Positions 7,948 to 16,409 of a stretch of 64,000 nucleotides of DNA are shown one piece after another. The stretch is taken from positions 372,001 through 436,000 of the forward strand of contig NZ_BAABJQ010000005.1 of assembly GCF_039543385.1 (NCBI RefSeq), in the 5' to 3' direction. This DNA comes from Rugosimonospora acidiphila (GTDB lineage: Bacteria > Actinomycetota > Actinomycetes > Mycobacteriales > Micromonosporaceae). Position 1 is the first letter of the stretch. Every line of letters starts with the position of its first letter. The notes below the pieces were generated by a model. The model was not told where the DNA came from, ran no database searches, and saw nothing but the letters and a program-made list of their open reading frames with translations. Both the position numbers and the translations under genes were made by a program.

Positions 7948-8694
7948 TTAGCGCCGGCCGCCCGGCCTGGGCGACTTGGACGAGCCGGACGGGCGCTTGG
8001 GCTTCGCCCGGGGTCCGGCCGGTTGCCCGGCAGGCGCCGCGCCCGATGCTCCGCCCGGTCCCGCCGTCGGCTCGCCCGGGGCGGGATCGGTCGACGCGCT
8101 CGCGGGGTCGTTCGCGCCCCGCGTGGGTGCGGATGACGCCTTCGCGGGGGCCGGTGGAGTCTTCGCGGGGACCGATGGGGTCTTCGCGGATGCGGATGGC
8201 TTCTTGCCAGGAGCTGGTGAGGCCTTCGCGGGTGCGCTCGCAGGGCGCCTGCCCGGGCCGACCTTCGCGGGCTCCCGCACGGGGAAGTTCGGCCGGGTGG
8301 CGCCGCCCGTTCCCGCCCGGCCACCGGCGGTCGACGGCCGGTTCAGAAACATCCGGTACGCCATGATCGCCCAGACCGCCGCGCCCACCAGGATCGCCGC
8401 CAGGCCGATGTAGTCATTGCCCGGCATCAGCACGTCACCCTCGCGGGTCTCGGTGGCCGCGACCAGCATCGTGGCGAACCAGACCACCCCGGGCAGCAGC
8501 GCCAGCCCCGCGCTTCCGGTCACCCGCCTGGTGAACCAGATCAACGCGCCGCTCGTCACGATCGCCAGCACCGGCGACAACGGCAGCGGCACGGCGCCGA
8601 CGTACAGCGGGCTGAGGAAGACCTCCCACAGGCCGGTGAGGAAGCCGCCGATCAGGCCGGCGACCACCCCGGCGATCTTCAGGAACAGGTTCAC
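7948..8694 (-). CDS. DUF6113-like membrane protein with low-complexity tail
   Basis: 248 residues. Residues 1-115 contain about four transmembrane helices (ending GLAAILVGAAVWAIMAYRMF). Residues 125-248 are a disordered Ala/Pro/Lys/Ser tail built from short PAKAS/PAKTP-like repeats. Membrane proteins of this size directly downstream of mshB are common in actinomycetes and are annotated as DUF6113; that assignment rests on position and topology. The GTG start at 8694 is 30 nt past the mshB stop, so co-transcription is likely. Confidence 0.7.
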   Translation of the reverse strand: MNLFLKIAGVVAGLIGGFLTGLWEVFLSPLYVGAVPLPLSPVLAIVTSGALIWFTRRVTGSAGLALLPGVVWFATMLVAATETREGDVLMPGNDYIGLAAILVGAAVWAIMAYRMFLNRPSTAGGRAGTGGATRPNFPVREPAKVGPGRRPASAPAKASPAPGKKPSASAKTPSVPAKTPPAPAKASSAPTRGANDPASASTDPAPGEPTAGPGGASGAAPAGQPAGPRAKPKRPSGSSKSPRPGGRR

Positions 8695-8724
8695 GACGAG
8701 CCCGTGGTTCTCAACTGACGGCGG

Positions 8725-9630
8725 TCACGACGTGAGGACGGCCGGCAGGTCGATGCCCGCGAACAGGTCGTCCTCCCAGCCGTTCGGCGCGCCGGTCGGA
8801 CCCTTCTCGCCCTTGGCGAGCCGGAAGTGCTCGACCCCCATGAAATCGCTGCCGAAGTTGCTCGCGACGGTGAACAGCCACGAGGTCTTGGGGATCTGCG
8901 TGGCGTGCGCCTGGAGCGCGGCCACCTTCCGCGCGGCCAGCGGGTGCCCGTCGATCCGGGCGGCGATCTCGTCGTCGGGCGAGCCGAACGGAAGATCCTC
9001 AGGCCGCTCGATTCCCTCGAACGGGTTGTCCGAGGAGTTCGCGAACGACTTGAACCCGGCCTCCAGCACGCTGCGCGGCACGGCCGTCCAGTAGATCTTC
9101 TGTGGCCCGATCCCCTCCGCGTCGGCCAGCTCGGCCGCGCGCATGGCCACCCGGTGCGCCTGGATGTGGTCCGGGTGCCCGTAGAACCCGTTCTCGTCGT
9201 AGGTCACCAGGACCTGCGGCCGGACCTCCCGGATCACCTCCAGCAGCAGCCCGGCGGCGACCTCCAGGTCGGCCTGCCAGAAGGCGCGGGGGTGCTGGTT
9301 GGTGGGCAGGCCCATCATGCCGGAGTCGCGGTACCGGCCGGCCCCGCCGAGGAACCGGTGATCGGTGACGCCCAGCGCGACGCAGGCCCTCTCCAACTCG
9401 GCGACCCGGTACCCGCCGAGCTGGTCGGCCTGTGCCGCTTCCAGCTGCGCGAGGGCCGGTACGTGGATCTCACCCTCCTCACCGAGAGTGCAGGTGATCA
9501 AGGTGACGTGTGCGCCCTCGTCGACGTAGCGGGCCATGGTCGCGCCGGTACCCGTCGACTCGTCGTCCGGGTGCGCGTGCACGAGCATGATCCGCTTTGC
9601 TGCGGTAGGGGCGGTCTCGCTGACGGTCAC
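8725..9630 (-). CDS. mshB: mycothiol biosynthesis deacetylase MshB
   Basis: A 301-residue zinc-dependent deacetylase of the LmbE/PIG-L family that removes the acetyl group from GlcNAc-inositol to give GlcN-inositol, the second stage of mycothiol synthesis. The N-terminal HAHPDDEST supplies two zinc ligands and the catalytic aspartate, and YGHPDHI supplies the third ligand. The GTG start at 9630 lies 6 nt behind a TACAGT box with no ribosome binding site. It is divergent from the peptidase gene and followed by the DUF6113-like gene. Confidence 0.93.
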   Translation of the reverse strand: MTVSETAPTAAKRIMLVHAHPDDESTGTGATMARYVDEGAHVTLITCTLGEEGEIHVPALAQLEAAQADQLGGYRVAELERACVALGVTDHRFLGGAGRYRDSGMMGLPTNQHPRAFWQADLEVAAGLLLEVIREVRPQVLVTYDENGFYGHPDHIQAHRVAMRAAELADAEGIGPQKIYWTAVPRSVLEAGFKSFANSSDNPFEGIERPEDLPFGSPDDEIAARIDGHPLAARKVAALQAHATQIPKTSWLFTVASNFGSDFMGVEHFRLAKGEKGPTGAPNGWEDDLFAGIDLPAVLTS

Positions 9631-9636
9631 CCGGAC

Positions 9637-9642
9637 ACTGTA
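9637..9642 (-). promoter_or_regulatory. -10 box (TACAGT) for leaderless mshB
   Basis: TACAGT on the minus strand ends 6 nt before the GTG of mshB. Confidence 0.55.
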
Positions 9643-9700
9643 CGCGGGCGGCTCACCGTATGGCCCCTCACCGGGGCCGTCGGGAGGCCATCATGGTCGG

Positions 9701-11848
9701 ATGGAGTACCCGGAACTGGCGGCCCGTACCCGGCGTTTCTCGTACGGCGCGCCGCGCGCGGTCAGCGTGGCCGCGGACGGCAGCCGTGTGGTCTTCCTGC
9801 GATCGTCCGGCCCCGAGGACCCGGTCGACCGGCTGTACACCTTCGAGGTCGACTCCGGCCGGGAGCGCCTGATCGCCGAGCCGGCCGACCTGCTGTCCGG
9901 GCGGAGCGCCGACCTGCCGCCCGAGGAGCGGGCGCTACGCGAACGGCTTCGACTGTCGGCGGGCGGCATCGGGTCGTACGCCATCGACCCGGATGCCCGG
10001 ATCGCCGCGTTTGCCCTGAGTGGCCGGCTGTTCCGGGCCGACCTGGTGTCCGGCACCGTGGCCGAGATACCCACCGCCGGCCCGGTGATCGACCCGCGCC
10101 CGGACCCGGGCGGCTCCAAGATCGCATACGTCACCTCGGGCGCGCTCCGGGTCGCCTCGGGCGGGCTGGCCGGCGACGGTGAGCCGGCCGACGCCCTGAT
10201 CGCCGGCGAGGACGGGATCGGCTGGGGCCTCGCCGAGTTCATCGCGGCGGAGGAGTTCGGCCGCTACCGCGGCTACTGGTGGGCTCCGGACGGTCAGTCG
10301 CTGCTCGCCGCCCGGGTCGACGAGAGCCGGGTGCCGCGCTGGACCCTGCACGATCCAGCCGACCCGGCCGCCGCCCCGAACGTGGTCAACTACCCGTACG
10401 CCGGGTCGGCCAACGCCGAGGTGACCCTGCACCTGCTGGACCTGGACGGCGGCTGGGTCGACGTGCACTGGGACCGGGAGATCTACCCGTACCTGGTCTC
10501 GGTGTCCTGGAGCGAGGTGGGCGGGCCGTTGATCACGGTCCTGCGCCGGCTGCAGCAGCACGGGCTGGTGCTGGCCGTCGACCCCCGCACCGGCGAGACC
10601 CAGGTGCACGCCGAGCTGGCGGATCCCCGCTGGGTCGAGCCGATCCCGGGCACCCCGGCATACCTGTCCGACGGCCGGGTGCTGATCGGCGGCGAGCTGG
10701 CCCACGACGGGTACGACGCTCGTTGCCTGTTCGCCGACGGCACCCTGCTGACCCCGCCCAACCTGTACGTGCGCCGGGTCTGCGGCCGGATCGGCGCGCC
10801 GGACACCCAGCACAGCGGCGAGCTGCTGGTCGAGGCCAGCGAGGGCGAGCCCAGCGAGCAGTACCTGTACCGGGTCACCGCGCACGCCGGCGCGCCGATC
10901 GTGGACGCGCACCGGATCGGCACCGGCTCCGGCTGGTTCACCGGGTTCGGCGGCGGGCAGACGCTGGTGGTCGGCGCGCTGGGGCTGGACCACTCCGGGG
11001 CGCAGTGGACCGTGTACCGGGACGACGAGAAGATCGGCGAGCTGACCAACCTGGCCGCCACCCCGCCGTACGCGCCGCGCCCGGTGCTCGAACGGGTCAC
11101 CGACCGCCGGCTGCCCACCGGCGTGCTGTACCCGCGCAACCACGTGGCCGGGCGCCGGCTGCCGGTACTGGTGGACATCTACGGGGGCCCCGGGCATCAG
11201 GAGGTGCTCTCCGTCCGGTCGCGCTGGCTGGAGCGGCAGTGGTGGGCGGACGCGGGTTTCGTCGTGGTGGTCGCCGACAACCGGGGCACGCCGGGGGTGG
11301 CGCCCAGCTTCGAGAAGGTGATCCACCGTCGGATGGCCGACGTGGTGCTCGGCGACCAGGTGGACGCGCTGCGCGCGCTGGCCGACAAGCACCCGGACCT
11401 GGACCTGTCCCGGGTCGGCATCAAGGGCTGGTCGTTCGGCGGTTACCTGTCCGCGCTGGCCGTGCTGCGCCGCCCGGACGTGTATCACGCCGCCGTGGTG
11501 GGCGCGCCGGTCACCGACTGGCAGCTCTACGACACCGCGTACACCGAGCGGTACCTGGGGCTGCCCAGCGACGGCTCGGATGTCTACGCCCACCACTCGC
11601 TGATCGAGGCGGCCGCCGAGGCGCCGGTCGGGCCGCTGGACGCCCGGCCGATGCTGCTCATCCACGGGCTGGTCGACGACAACGTGGTGGCGGCGCACAC
11701 CCTGCGGCTGTCCGCCGCGCTGCTGGCCTCGGGCCGGCCGCACTCGATGATCCCGCTGACCGGGGCGACCCACATGGCGGCCGGTGGCCTGGCCGAGCGG
11801 CTACTGAGGCTCGAACTCGAGTTCCTGCGCGGCGCCCTCGGGGGGTAG
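9701..11848 (+). CDS. S9 family (dipeptidyl peptidase IV-like) serine peptidase
   Basis: 715 residues. The N-terminal part, to about residue 470, has the repeated strand pattern of a DPP IV beta-propeller, including the WAPDGQSLLAARVDES and EEFGRYRGYWW motifs of the S9B group, where acidic residues bind the substrate N terminus. The C-terminal alpha/beta hydrolase has the nucleophile in GWSFGGY (about Ser578), the acid in HGLVDDNV and the base in TGATHMAAG. No signal peptide is seen, so it is probably cytoplasmic. The ATG at 9701 begins the conserved EYPELAARTRRF; GGGAGG lies 13 nt upstream. Confidence 0.9.
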   Translation: MEYPELAARTRRFSYGAPRAVSVAADGSRVVFLRSSGPEDPVDRLYTFEVDSGRERLIAEPADLLSGRSADLPPEERALRERLRLSAGGIGSYAIDPDARIAAFALSGRLFRADLVSGTVAEIPTAGPVIDPRPDPGGSKIAYVTSGALRVASGGLAGDGEPADALIAGEDGIGWGLAEFIAAEEFGRYRGYWWAPDGQSLLAARVDESRVPRWTLHDPADPAAAPNVVNYPYAGSANAEVTLHLLDLDGGWVDVHWDREIYPYLVSVSWSEVGGPLITVLRRLQQHGLVLAVDPRTGETQVHAELADPRWVEPIPGTPAYLSDGRVLIGGELAHDGYDARCLFADGTLLTPPNLYVRRVCGRIGAPDTQHSGELLVEASEGEPSEQYLYRVTAHAGAPIVDAHRIGTGSGWFTGFGGGQTLVVGALGLDHSGAQWTVYRDDEKIGELTNLAATPPYAPRPVLERVTDRRLPTGVLYPRNHVAGRRLPVLVDIYGGPGHQEVLSVRSRWLERQWWADAGFVVVVADNRGTPGVAPSFEKVIHRRMADVVLGDQVDALRALADKHPDLDLSRVGIKGWSFGGYLSALAVLRRPDVYHAAVVGAPVTDWQLYDTAYTERYLGLPSDGSDVYAHHSLIEAAAEAPVGPLDARPMLLIHGLVDDNVVAAHTLRLSAALLASGRPHSMIPLTGATHMAAGGLAERLLRLELEFLRGALGG

Positions 11849-11920
11849 CCGCGCCGCTGGTCCACTGTGGACAGCACGGCCGGATGCGCCGCTCGCCGGG
11901 CGGGACGCGCGATGAGCCGG

Positions 11921-11926
11921 TACCGT
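11921..11926 (+). promoter_or_regulatory. -10 box (TACCGT) for the leaderless pterin dehydratase gene
   Basis: TACCGT ends 6 nt before the ATG at 11933. Confidence 0.5.
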
Positions 11927-11932
11927 GAGCGG

Positions 11933-12229
11933 ATGGCAACCGTACTGTCTGCCGAGCAGCTTTCCACCGCGCTCGCCGACCTGCCGGGCTGGTCCGGCGG
12001 CACGGACGGGATCAGCCGCACGATCACCGCCGCCAGCTTCCCGGCCGGGATCTCGTTGGTGACCGCGGTGGCCGACGCGGCCGAGACGATGAACCACCAC
12101 CCGGATATCGACATCCGCTGGACCGACGTCACGTTCCGGCTGTCCACCCACTCCGAGGGTGGGGTGACCGAGCACGACCTGGCGCTGGCCGCCCGCATCA
12201 ACGAGCTGGCCGACCTGGCCACCCGGTAG
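11933..12229 (+). CDS. 4a-hydroxytetrahydrobiopterin dehydratase (PCD/DCoH family)
   Basis: 98 residues. The family core is intact: NHHPDIDIRW with the catalytic His-His-Pro, then THSEGGVTEHDLALAARIN. The enzyme dehydrates 4a-hydroxytetrahydropterin, recycling the cofactor of aromatic amino acid hydroxylases; in actinobacteria a role with other pterins is possible. The ATG at 11933 follows a TACCGT box. Compare the divergent relative at 20429-20743, which lacks the histidines. Confidence 0.9.
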   Translation: MATVLSAEQLSTALADLPGWSGGTDGISRTITAASFPAGISLVTAVADAAETMNHHPDIDIRWTDVTFRLSTHSEGGVTEHDLALAARINELADLATR

Positions 12230-12327
12230 CCGCCAACCGCCAGATGCGCCGGCGTTCGGCGCGATAACCCCTGGTCAACGCCCCATGGGCGGCCGGCCGT
12301 CGCCCGGAGGGCACCGCCGCGGCGGGG

Positions 12328-12333
12328 TAGGGT
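12328..12333 (+). promoter_or_regulatory. -10 box (TAGGGT) for leaderless tldD
   Basis: TAGGGT ends 7 nt before the ATG at 12341. Confidence 0.5.
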
Positions 12334-12340
12334 GGTGATC

Positions 12341-13777
12341 ATGACGCACTTCGACGCCGCCACCGCGGCGGTGCAGGCCGCGCTCGACGCCGGGGCCCGG
12401 TACGCCGACGCGCGGGTGATGCACCGCCGGTACGAGTCGATGTCGGCCCGCAACGGCGAGATCGAGGGACTCGATCAGGACGAGAGCGCGGGCATCGGGG
12501 TACGCGCCCTGGTCGGCTCCGGCTGGGGCTTCTTCGCGGTACCCGACCTGGGTGACGCCGCCGCCCGCGCCGCGGGCCGGCGGGCCACCGCCATCGCCGC
12601 CGCGTCGGCGACCGTGGCCGGCCCGGCCGCCGATCTGGTGCCGGTGCCGGTCGAGTCCGCCTCGTGGAGCAGCGAGTGTCTGGTTGATCCGCTGTCGGTG
12701 GCCCTGTCGGACAAGGGCGACCTGCTGGTCAGCGCGACCGGTGAGGCGCACGGCGAGGGCGCGGACGTCGCCGAGGGCCTCTACCAGATCTGGGACACCC
12801 ACAAGTGGTTCGTCTCGTCCGAGGGGCACCGGATCGACCAGCACCTCCGGGAGTGTGGCGGCGGCATCTCGGCCACCGTGGTCGGTGACGGCGAGACCCA
12901 GCGCCGCTCCTACCCGTCGTACCGCGGTCAGTACGGCACCCGGGGCTGGGAGCTGGTCGACGAGCTCGACCTGGGCGCGCACGCCGCCCGGATCGCGCAC
13001 GAGGCCCGCGAGCTGCTGTCCGCACCGCTGTGTCCGCCCGGCAACACCACCCTGATCCTGGGCAGCGAGCAGATGGCGTTGCAGATCCACGAATCGGTCG
13101 GCCACGCCATCGAGCTGGACCGGATCCTGGGCTGGGAGGCGGCGTACGCCGGCACCTCCTGGCTGGACCTGGCCCAGCTGGGCCGGCTGCGCTACGGCTC
13201 CGAACTGATGAACATCGTGATCGACCCGAGCGTGCCCGGCGGTCTCGGCTCGTTCGGGTACGACGACGAGGGCAGCCCGGCCGCGGCCCGGTACGCGGTC
13301 CAGAATGGACAGTGGGTGGGCGTGCTCGCCGGGCGGGACAGCGCCGCCACCGCGGGACTGGACTACGCCGGCAGCGTGCGGTCGGACGGCTGGGCGCGGC
13401 TGCCGATGGTACGGATGACCAACGTCGGGCTCGAGCCCGGGCCGCACACGCTGGAGGAAATCATCGCGTCCACCGACGACGGCGTCTACATGGACAACAA
13501 CCGGTCCTGGTCGATCGATGACAAGCGGCTCAACTTCCAGTTCGGCTGCGAGATCGGGTGGGAGGTGAAGGGCGGCAAGCTCGGCCGGATGCTGCGCAAC
13601 CCGACCTACACCGGCATCGGGCCGCTGTTCTGGCGGTCGATGGACATGCTCTCCTCCGAGATCGTGCCGTGGGGCACCCCGAACTGCGGGAAGGGCCAGC
13701 CCGGGCAGATCGGCCACACCGGCCATCCGGCCGCCCCGGCCCGGTTCACCGACGTCCGGGTGGGAGTCCGCGCATGA
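12341..13777 (+). CDS. tldD: TldD-type metalloprotease subunit
   Basis: 478 residues of the TldD/PmbA (peptidase U62) family. The zinc-site motif HESVGHAIELD is present, which makes this the catalytic TldD half; TldD-TldE heterodimers degrade unfolded peptides and, in some bacteria, mature ribosomal peptides. The N-terminal ADARVMHRRYES and C-terminal GCEIGWEVKGGKLGRMLRNPTY blocks are typical. The ATG at 12341 is 7 nt from a TAGGGT box; the upstream GTG is less likely. The stop overlaps the tldE ATG. Confidence 0.9.
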   Translation: MTHFDAATAAVQAALDAGARYADARVMHRRYESMSARNGEIEGLDQDESAGIGVRALVGSGWGFFAVPDLGDAAARAAGRRATAIAAASATVAGPAADLVPVPVESASWSSECLVDPLSVALSDKGDLLVSATGEAHGEGADVAEGLYQIWDTHKWFVSSEGHRIDQHLRECGGGISATVVGDGETQRRSYPSYRGQYGTRGWELVDELDLGAHAARIAHEARELLSAPLCPPGNTTLILGSEQMALQIHESVGHAIELDRILGWEAAYAGTSWLDLAQLGRLRYGSELMNIVIDPSVPGGLGSFGYDDEGSPAAARYAVQNGQWVGVLAGRDSAATAGLDYAGSVRSDGWARLPMVRMTNVGLEPGPHTLEEIIASTDDGVYMDNNRSWSIDDKRLNFQFGCEIGWEVKGGKLGRMLRNPTYTGIGPLFWRSMDMLSSEIVPWGTPNCGKGQPGQIGHTGHPAAPARFTDVRVGVRA

Positions 13778-13815
13778 GCGACCGTCAGCGAGCGAAGCGA
13801 GGCGGGCGCATGAGC
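13770..13815. repeat. 10-bp direct repeats flanking an apparent 36-bp insertion at the tldD-tldE junction
   Basis: GCGCATGAGC occurs at 13770-13779 and 13806-13815. Between them is GACCGTCAGCGAGCG followed by AAGCGAGGCGG. Removing one repeat plus the intervening 26 bp restores a clean ATGA overlap between tldD and tldE. The 36 bp equal 12 codons, so the tldE frame is preserved. Confidence 0.8.
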
Positions 13816-15219
13816 ACCGAACTGCTGCGAGTCGATCTGGCACAGCAGGTGCTCGAGCTGGTCCGGGTGGCCACCGGTGGCACGGCACAGGCCGAGGTGA
13901 CCGTGCAGTGGCAGGCCCTGGCCCTGACCCGGTTCGCCAACTCGTACATCCACCAGAACGTCGCGGATACCACCACCCGGGTGCGACTGCGGCTACACGT
14001 GGACGGGCGTACGGCGGCCGGCTCGACCACCCTGACCGATCCCGCCTCGCTGCGCGGGCTCGTGGACCGCACGGTGGCCGCGGCCCGGCTGTGCCCGCCG
14101 GACCGGAGCTGGCCCGGCCTCGCTCCGCAGGCGGGGCCGGTCACCGCCGGCACCGTTGACGAGGCGATCGTGGCGGCGACGCCGGACGACCGCGCGGCCC
14201 TGGTGCGCGCGTTCGTGGCCGCCGCCGGTGGGCTGGTCACCGCCGGAAACTGCCGCACCAGGCACACCACCGTGACGTTCGCCAACTCCGCCGGTCAGCT
14301 GATTGAGGGTGCCGGCACGGACGCGTCGCTGGACGGGATAGCGCGCACCCCCACCTCGGACGGGGTCGCGCGCCGGGCCGCCGGCCAGCTGTCCGATCTG
14401 GACGGTGGGCTGCTCGGCGCCCGGGCCGCCGCCAAGGCGCGAGCCGGGGCGGACCCGGTGGAACTGCCGCCGGGCCGGTACGAGGTGGTGCTGGAACCCA
14501 CCGCGGTGCATGACGTGCTGCGGTGCCTGGCGGTACACGGGTTCAACGGCAAGGCGGTCGGCGATCGACGGTCGTTCGCGGCGATCGGCGAGGCGCAACT
14601 GGACCCGTCGGTGACGCTGGTCGACGACCCGGTCTCCCCCGGCGCGATCGGCATCCCGTTCGACGTCGAGGGCACGCCCAAGCGCCGCATCGAGATGGTC
14701 AGCGCCGGCGTGACGGCGGCGGTGGCGCACGACCGGCGCACCGCGGCGCAGGCCGGCACGTCCTCGACCGGGCACGCCTCGCCGGGCGAGGGATCCGGCC
14801 CGGTACCGGCCAACCTGCGGCTGTTGCCGTCGGATCCGGCCGGACCCTCCGGAGTGGACGCCCCGCCGTCCGAGGTGGACGGTCCGGCTGCCGACTCCAG
14901 CGTGGCCGCGATGGTCGCCGGGGTGGGCCGGGGCGTACTGGTGACGGACCACTGGTACACCCGGGTGCTGGACCCGCGGACCCTGGTGATGACCGGGTTG
15001 ACCCGCAACGGCGTCTGGCTGATCGAGGACGGGCGGATCGTCCGGCCCGTGCGCAATCTGCGCTTCACGCAGTCCTACCCGAGGGCCCTGGAGCCGGGCG
15101 CGGTGCTCGGCATCGGCACCCACGCGGTGCCCCTGCCGGCCACCTACGAGGATTCCTCATTCGTGGCACCCGCCCTGCGCCTCGCATCGTGGAACTTCAC
15201 CGGAGGCGCCTCGGGGTGA
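13774..15219 (+). CDS. tldE: TldE/PmbA-type metalloprotease subunit
   Basis: 481 residues from the ATG that overlaps the tldD stop (ATGA). The family fold is recognisable from TRFANSYIHQNVADTTTRVRL, LPPGRYEVVLEP and DVEGTPKRR, but the HExxxH zinc motif of TldD is absent, as expected for the non-catalytic partner. A second ATG at 13810 would remove the first 12 residues, which seem to come from a small insertion, and may be the ancestral start. The region of residues 325-385 is a low-complexity Pro/Ser/Gly insert. Confidence 0.88.
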   Translation: MSDRQRAKRGGRMSTELLRVDLAQQVLELVRVATGGTAQAEVTVQWQALALTRFANSYIHQNVADTTTRVRLRLHVDGRTAAGSTTLTDPASLRGLVDRTVAAARLCPPDRSWPGLAPQAGPVTAGTVDEAIVAATPDDRAALVRAFVAAAGGLVTAGNCRTRHTTVTFANSAGQLIEGAGTDASLDGIARTPTSDGVARRAAGQLSDLDGGLLGARAAAKARAGADPVELPPGRYEVVLEPTAVHDVLRCLAVHGFNGKAVGDRRSFAAIGEAQLDPSVTLVDDPVSPGAIGIPFDVEGTPKRRIEMVSAGVTAAVAHDRRTAAQAGTSSTGHASPGEGSGPVPANLRLLPSDPAGPSGVDAPPSEVDGPAADSSVAAMVAGVGRGVLVTDHWYTRVLDPRTLVMTGLTRNGVWLIEDGRIVRPVRNLRFTQSYPRALEPGAVLGIGTHAVPLPATYEDSSFVAPALRLASWNFTGGASG

Positions 15220-15230
15220 GGCGCCCCGAG
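15210..15230 (+). terminator. hairpin at the tldE stop codon
   Basis: CTCGGGG (15210-15216) pairs with CCCCGAG (15224-15230) around a 7-nt loop that includes the stop codon. There is no U tract, so termination is uncertain. Confidence 0.35.
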
Positions 15231-15584
15231 CGTCTCCAGGCCGAGGAACCGAGGGGTGATCCTGGTCATACCGGGACCCGATCGGGCACCCGATGGACGA
15301 CCCAGCCCTGTGTGTGAGATGCCGGAATTGTAGCCGTATCTGCCGTTTTGCGGTGGCTATTCATCCGGCCGATTCGCCTCCCCGGTGCCTCCCGGGCGCC
15401 CTACAGCCTGCAGTGAGGTAATGCACACCATCGAACGGATGTGAGGTTTTAGCTTCCGTAAAGTACGGTCACGCGCCAGACTCCCTTGCGCGTGGGCTCG
15501 GCATACCCCGGCGTAACGTTTGCACCGCACAGTCCGGTCTGTCCGACCCGTTCTACAAGTAGCCCGTCAGGGAGCGAACACACG
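15220..15584. other. 365-bp control region upstream of sdhCAB
   Basis: A non-coding spacer with reduced GC content in its middle (15300-15470). It contains two inverted repeats: CCGT-aaagt-ACGG (around 15456-15468) and CACGCGC (15470-15476) with GCGCGTG (15488-15494). I looked for Rex-like and Crp-like operators and found no convincing match. Confidence 0.6.
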
Positions 15585-16397
15585 ATGACGACGACGGCAA
15601 CGAGGCCGGTGGTAGGCCGGCCACGCGCCGCAATCGCGGCGAAGACGTTGCGCACGGACCGATGGTGGCTGGCGCCACTGCTGACGGTCCTCGGCCTGGT
15701 CGCCTGGTTAGCCTATGCCACGGTGCGGGTCTTCATGCAGAAGTGGTACTTCCTCGAGGGGCCCGGGTACCACTACCTGACGCCCTTCTACTCGCCCTGT
15801 ATATCCAACGGCTGCTCCACTCAGGCCGCGGAGTTCGGGCGATTCCTGCCGGCCAACGCGTTGATCCCGTTCGCCGCCCTCACTCTTCCGTTCCTGCTGC
15901 TGTTCCGGCTCACCTGCTACTACTACCGCCGGGCCTACTATCGCGCCTTCTGGGCCTCGCCGCCGGCCTGCGCGGTGCCGGACGGCCACAAGACCTACTC
16001 CGGCGAGACCCGGTTCCCGCTGATCATTCAAAACGCTCACCGCTACTTCTTCTACGCCGCGGTGATCATCTCGATCATCAACACCTGGGACGCCATCCGG
16101 GCCTTCTCCGGCACCGAGCACATCGGCTTCGGCCTGGGCAACCTGATCCTGCTGGGCAACGTTGTGATGCTGTGGGCGTACACGCTGTCCTGCCACTCCT
16201 GCCGGCACATCACCGGCGGCCGGCTCAAGCACTTCTCGAAGCACCCCCTCCGGTACCGCTTCTGGATCTTCGTGTCGAAGCTGAACTCGAAGCACATGCT
16301 GCTGGCCTGGATCACCCTGGGCACCCTCGCGGTGACCGACTTCTACGTGATGGCCGTGTCGGCCGGCTGGTTCCCGGACCTGCGGTTCATCGGCTGA
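15585..16397 (+). CDS. sdhC: succinate dehydrogenase membrane anchor (cytochrome b-type subunit)
   Basis: 270 residues with about five transmembrane helices (WWLAPLLTVLGLVAWLAYATV, ALIPFAALTLPFLLLFRL, YFFYAAVIISIINTW, LILLGNVVMLWAYTL, MLLAWITLGTLAVTDFYVM). Length, topology and order match the single anchor of actinobacterial Sdh1-type complexes. Histidines in NAHRYFF and CHSCRHITGG are candidate heme ligands. ATG at 15585 follows CAGGGAG at about 10 nt. It is the first gene of sdhCAB, 12 nt ahead of sdhA. Confidence 0.88.
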   Translation: MTTTATRPVVGRPRAAIAAKTLRTDRWWLAPLLTVLGLVAWLAYATVRVFMQKWYFLEGPGYHYLTPFYSPCISNGCSTQAAEFGRFLPANALIPFAALTLPFLLLFRLTCYYYRRAYYRAFWASPPACAVPDGHKTYSGETRFPLIIQNAHRYFFYAAVIISIINTWDAIRAFSGTEHIGFGLGNLILLGNVVMLWAYTLSCHSCRHITGGRLKHFSKHPLRYRFWIFVSKLNSKHMLLAWITLGTLAVTDFYVMAVSAGWFPDLRFIG

Positions 16398-16409
16398 GGT
16401 GAGACAACG

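Noticed and set aside
9935..11773. 612-residue antisense ORF over the S9 peptidase, and similar long antisense ORFs over sdhA (15708-18230), the mannosidase (27554-29284) and ABC genes
   Set aside because: They are by-products of GC-rich codon bias: composition is dominated by Arg/Pro/Gly/His/Gln, there are no family motifs, and the opposite strand has a certain gene.
15220..15584. Rex or Crp operator for sdhCAB
   Set aside because: Only half-site matches were found; the inverted repeats present do not fit either consensus.
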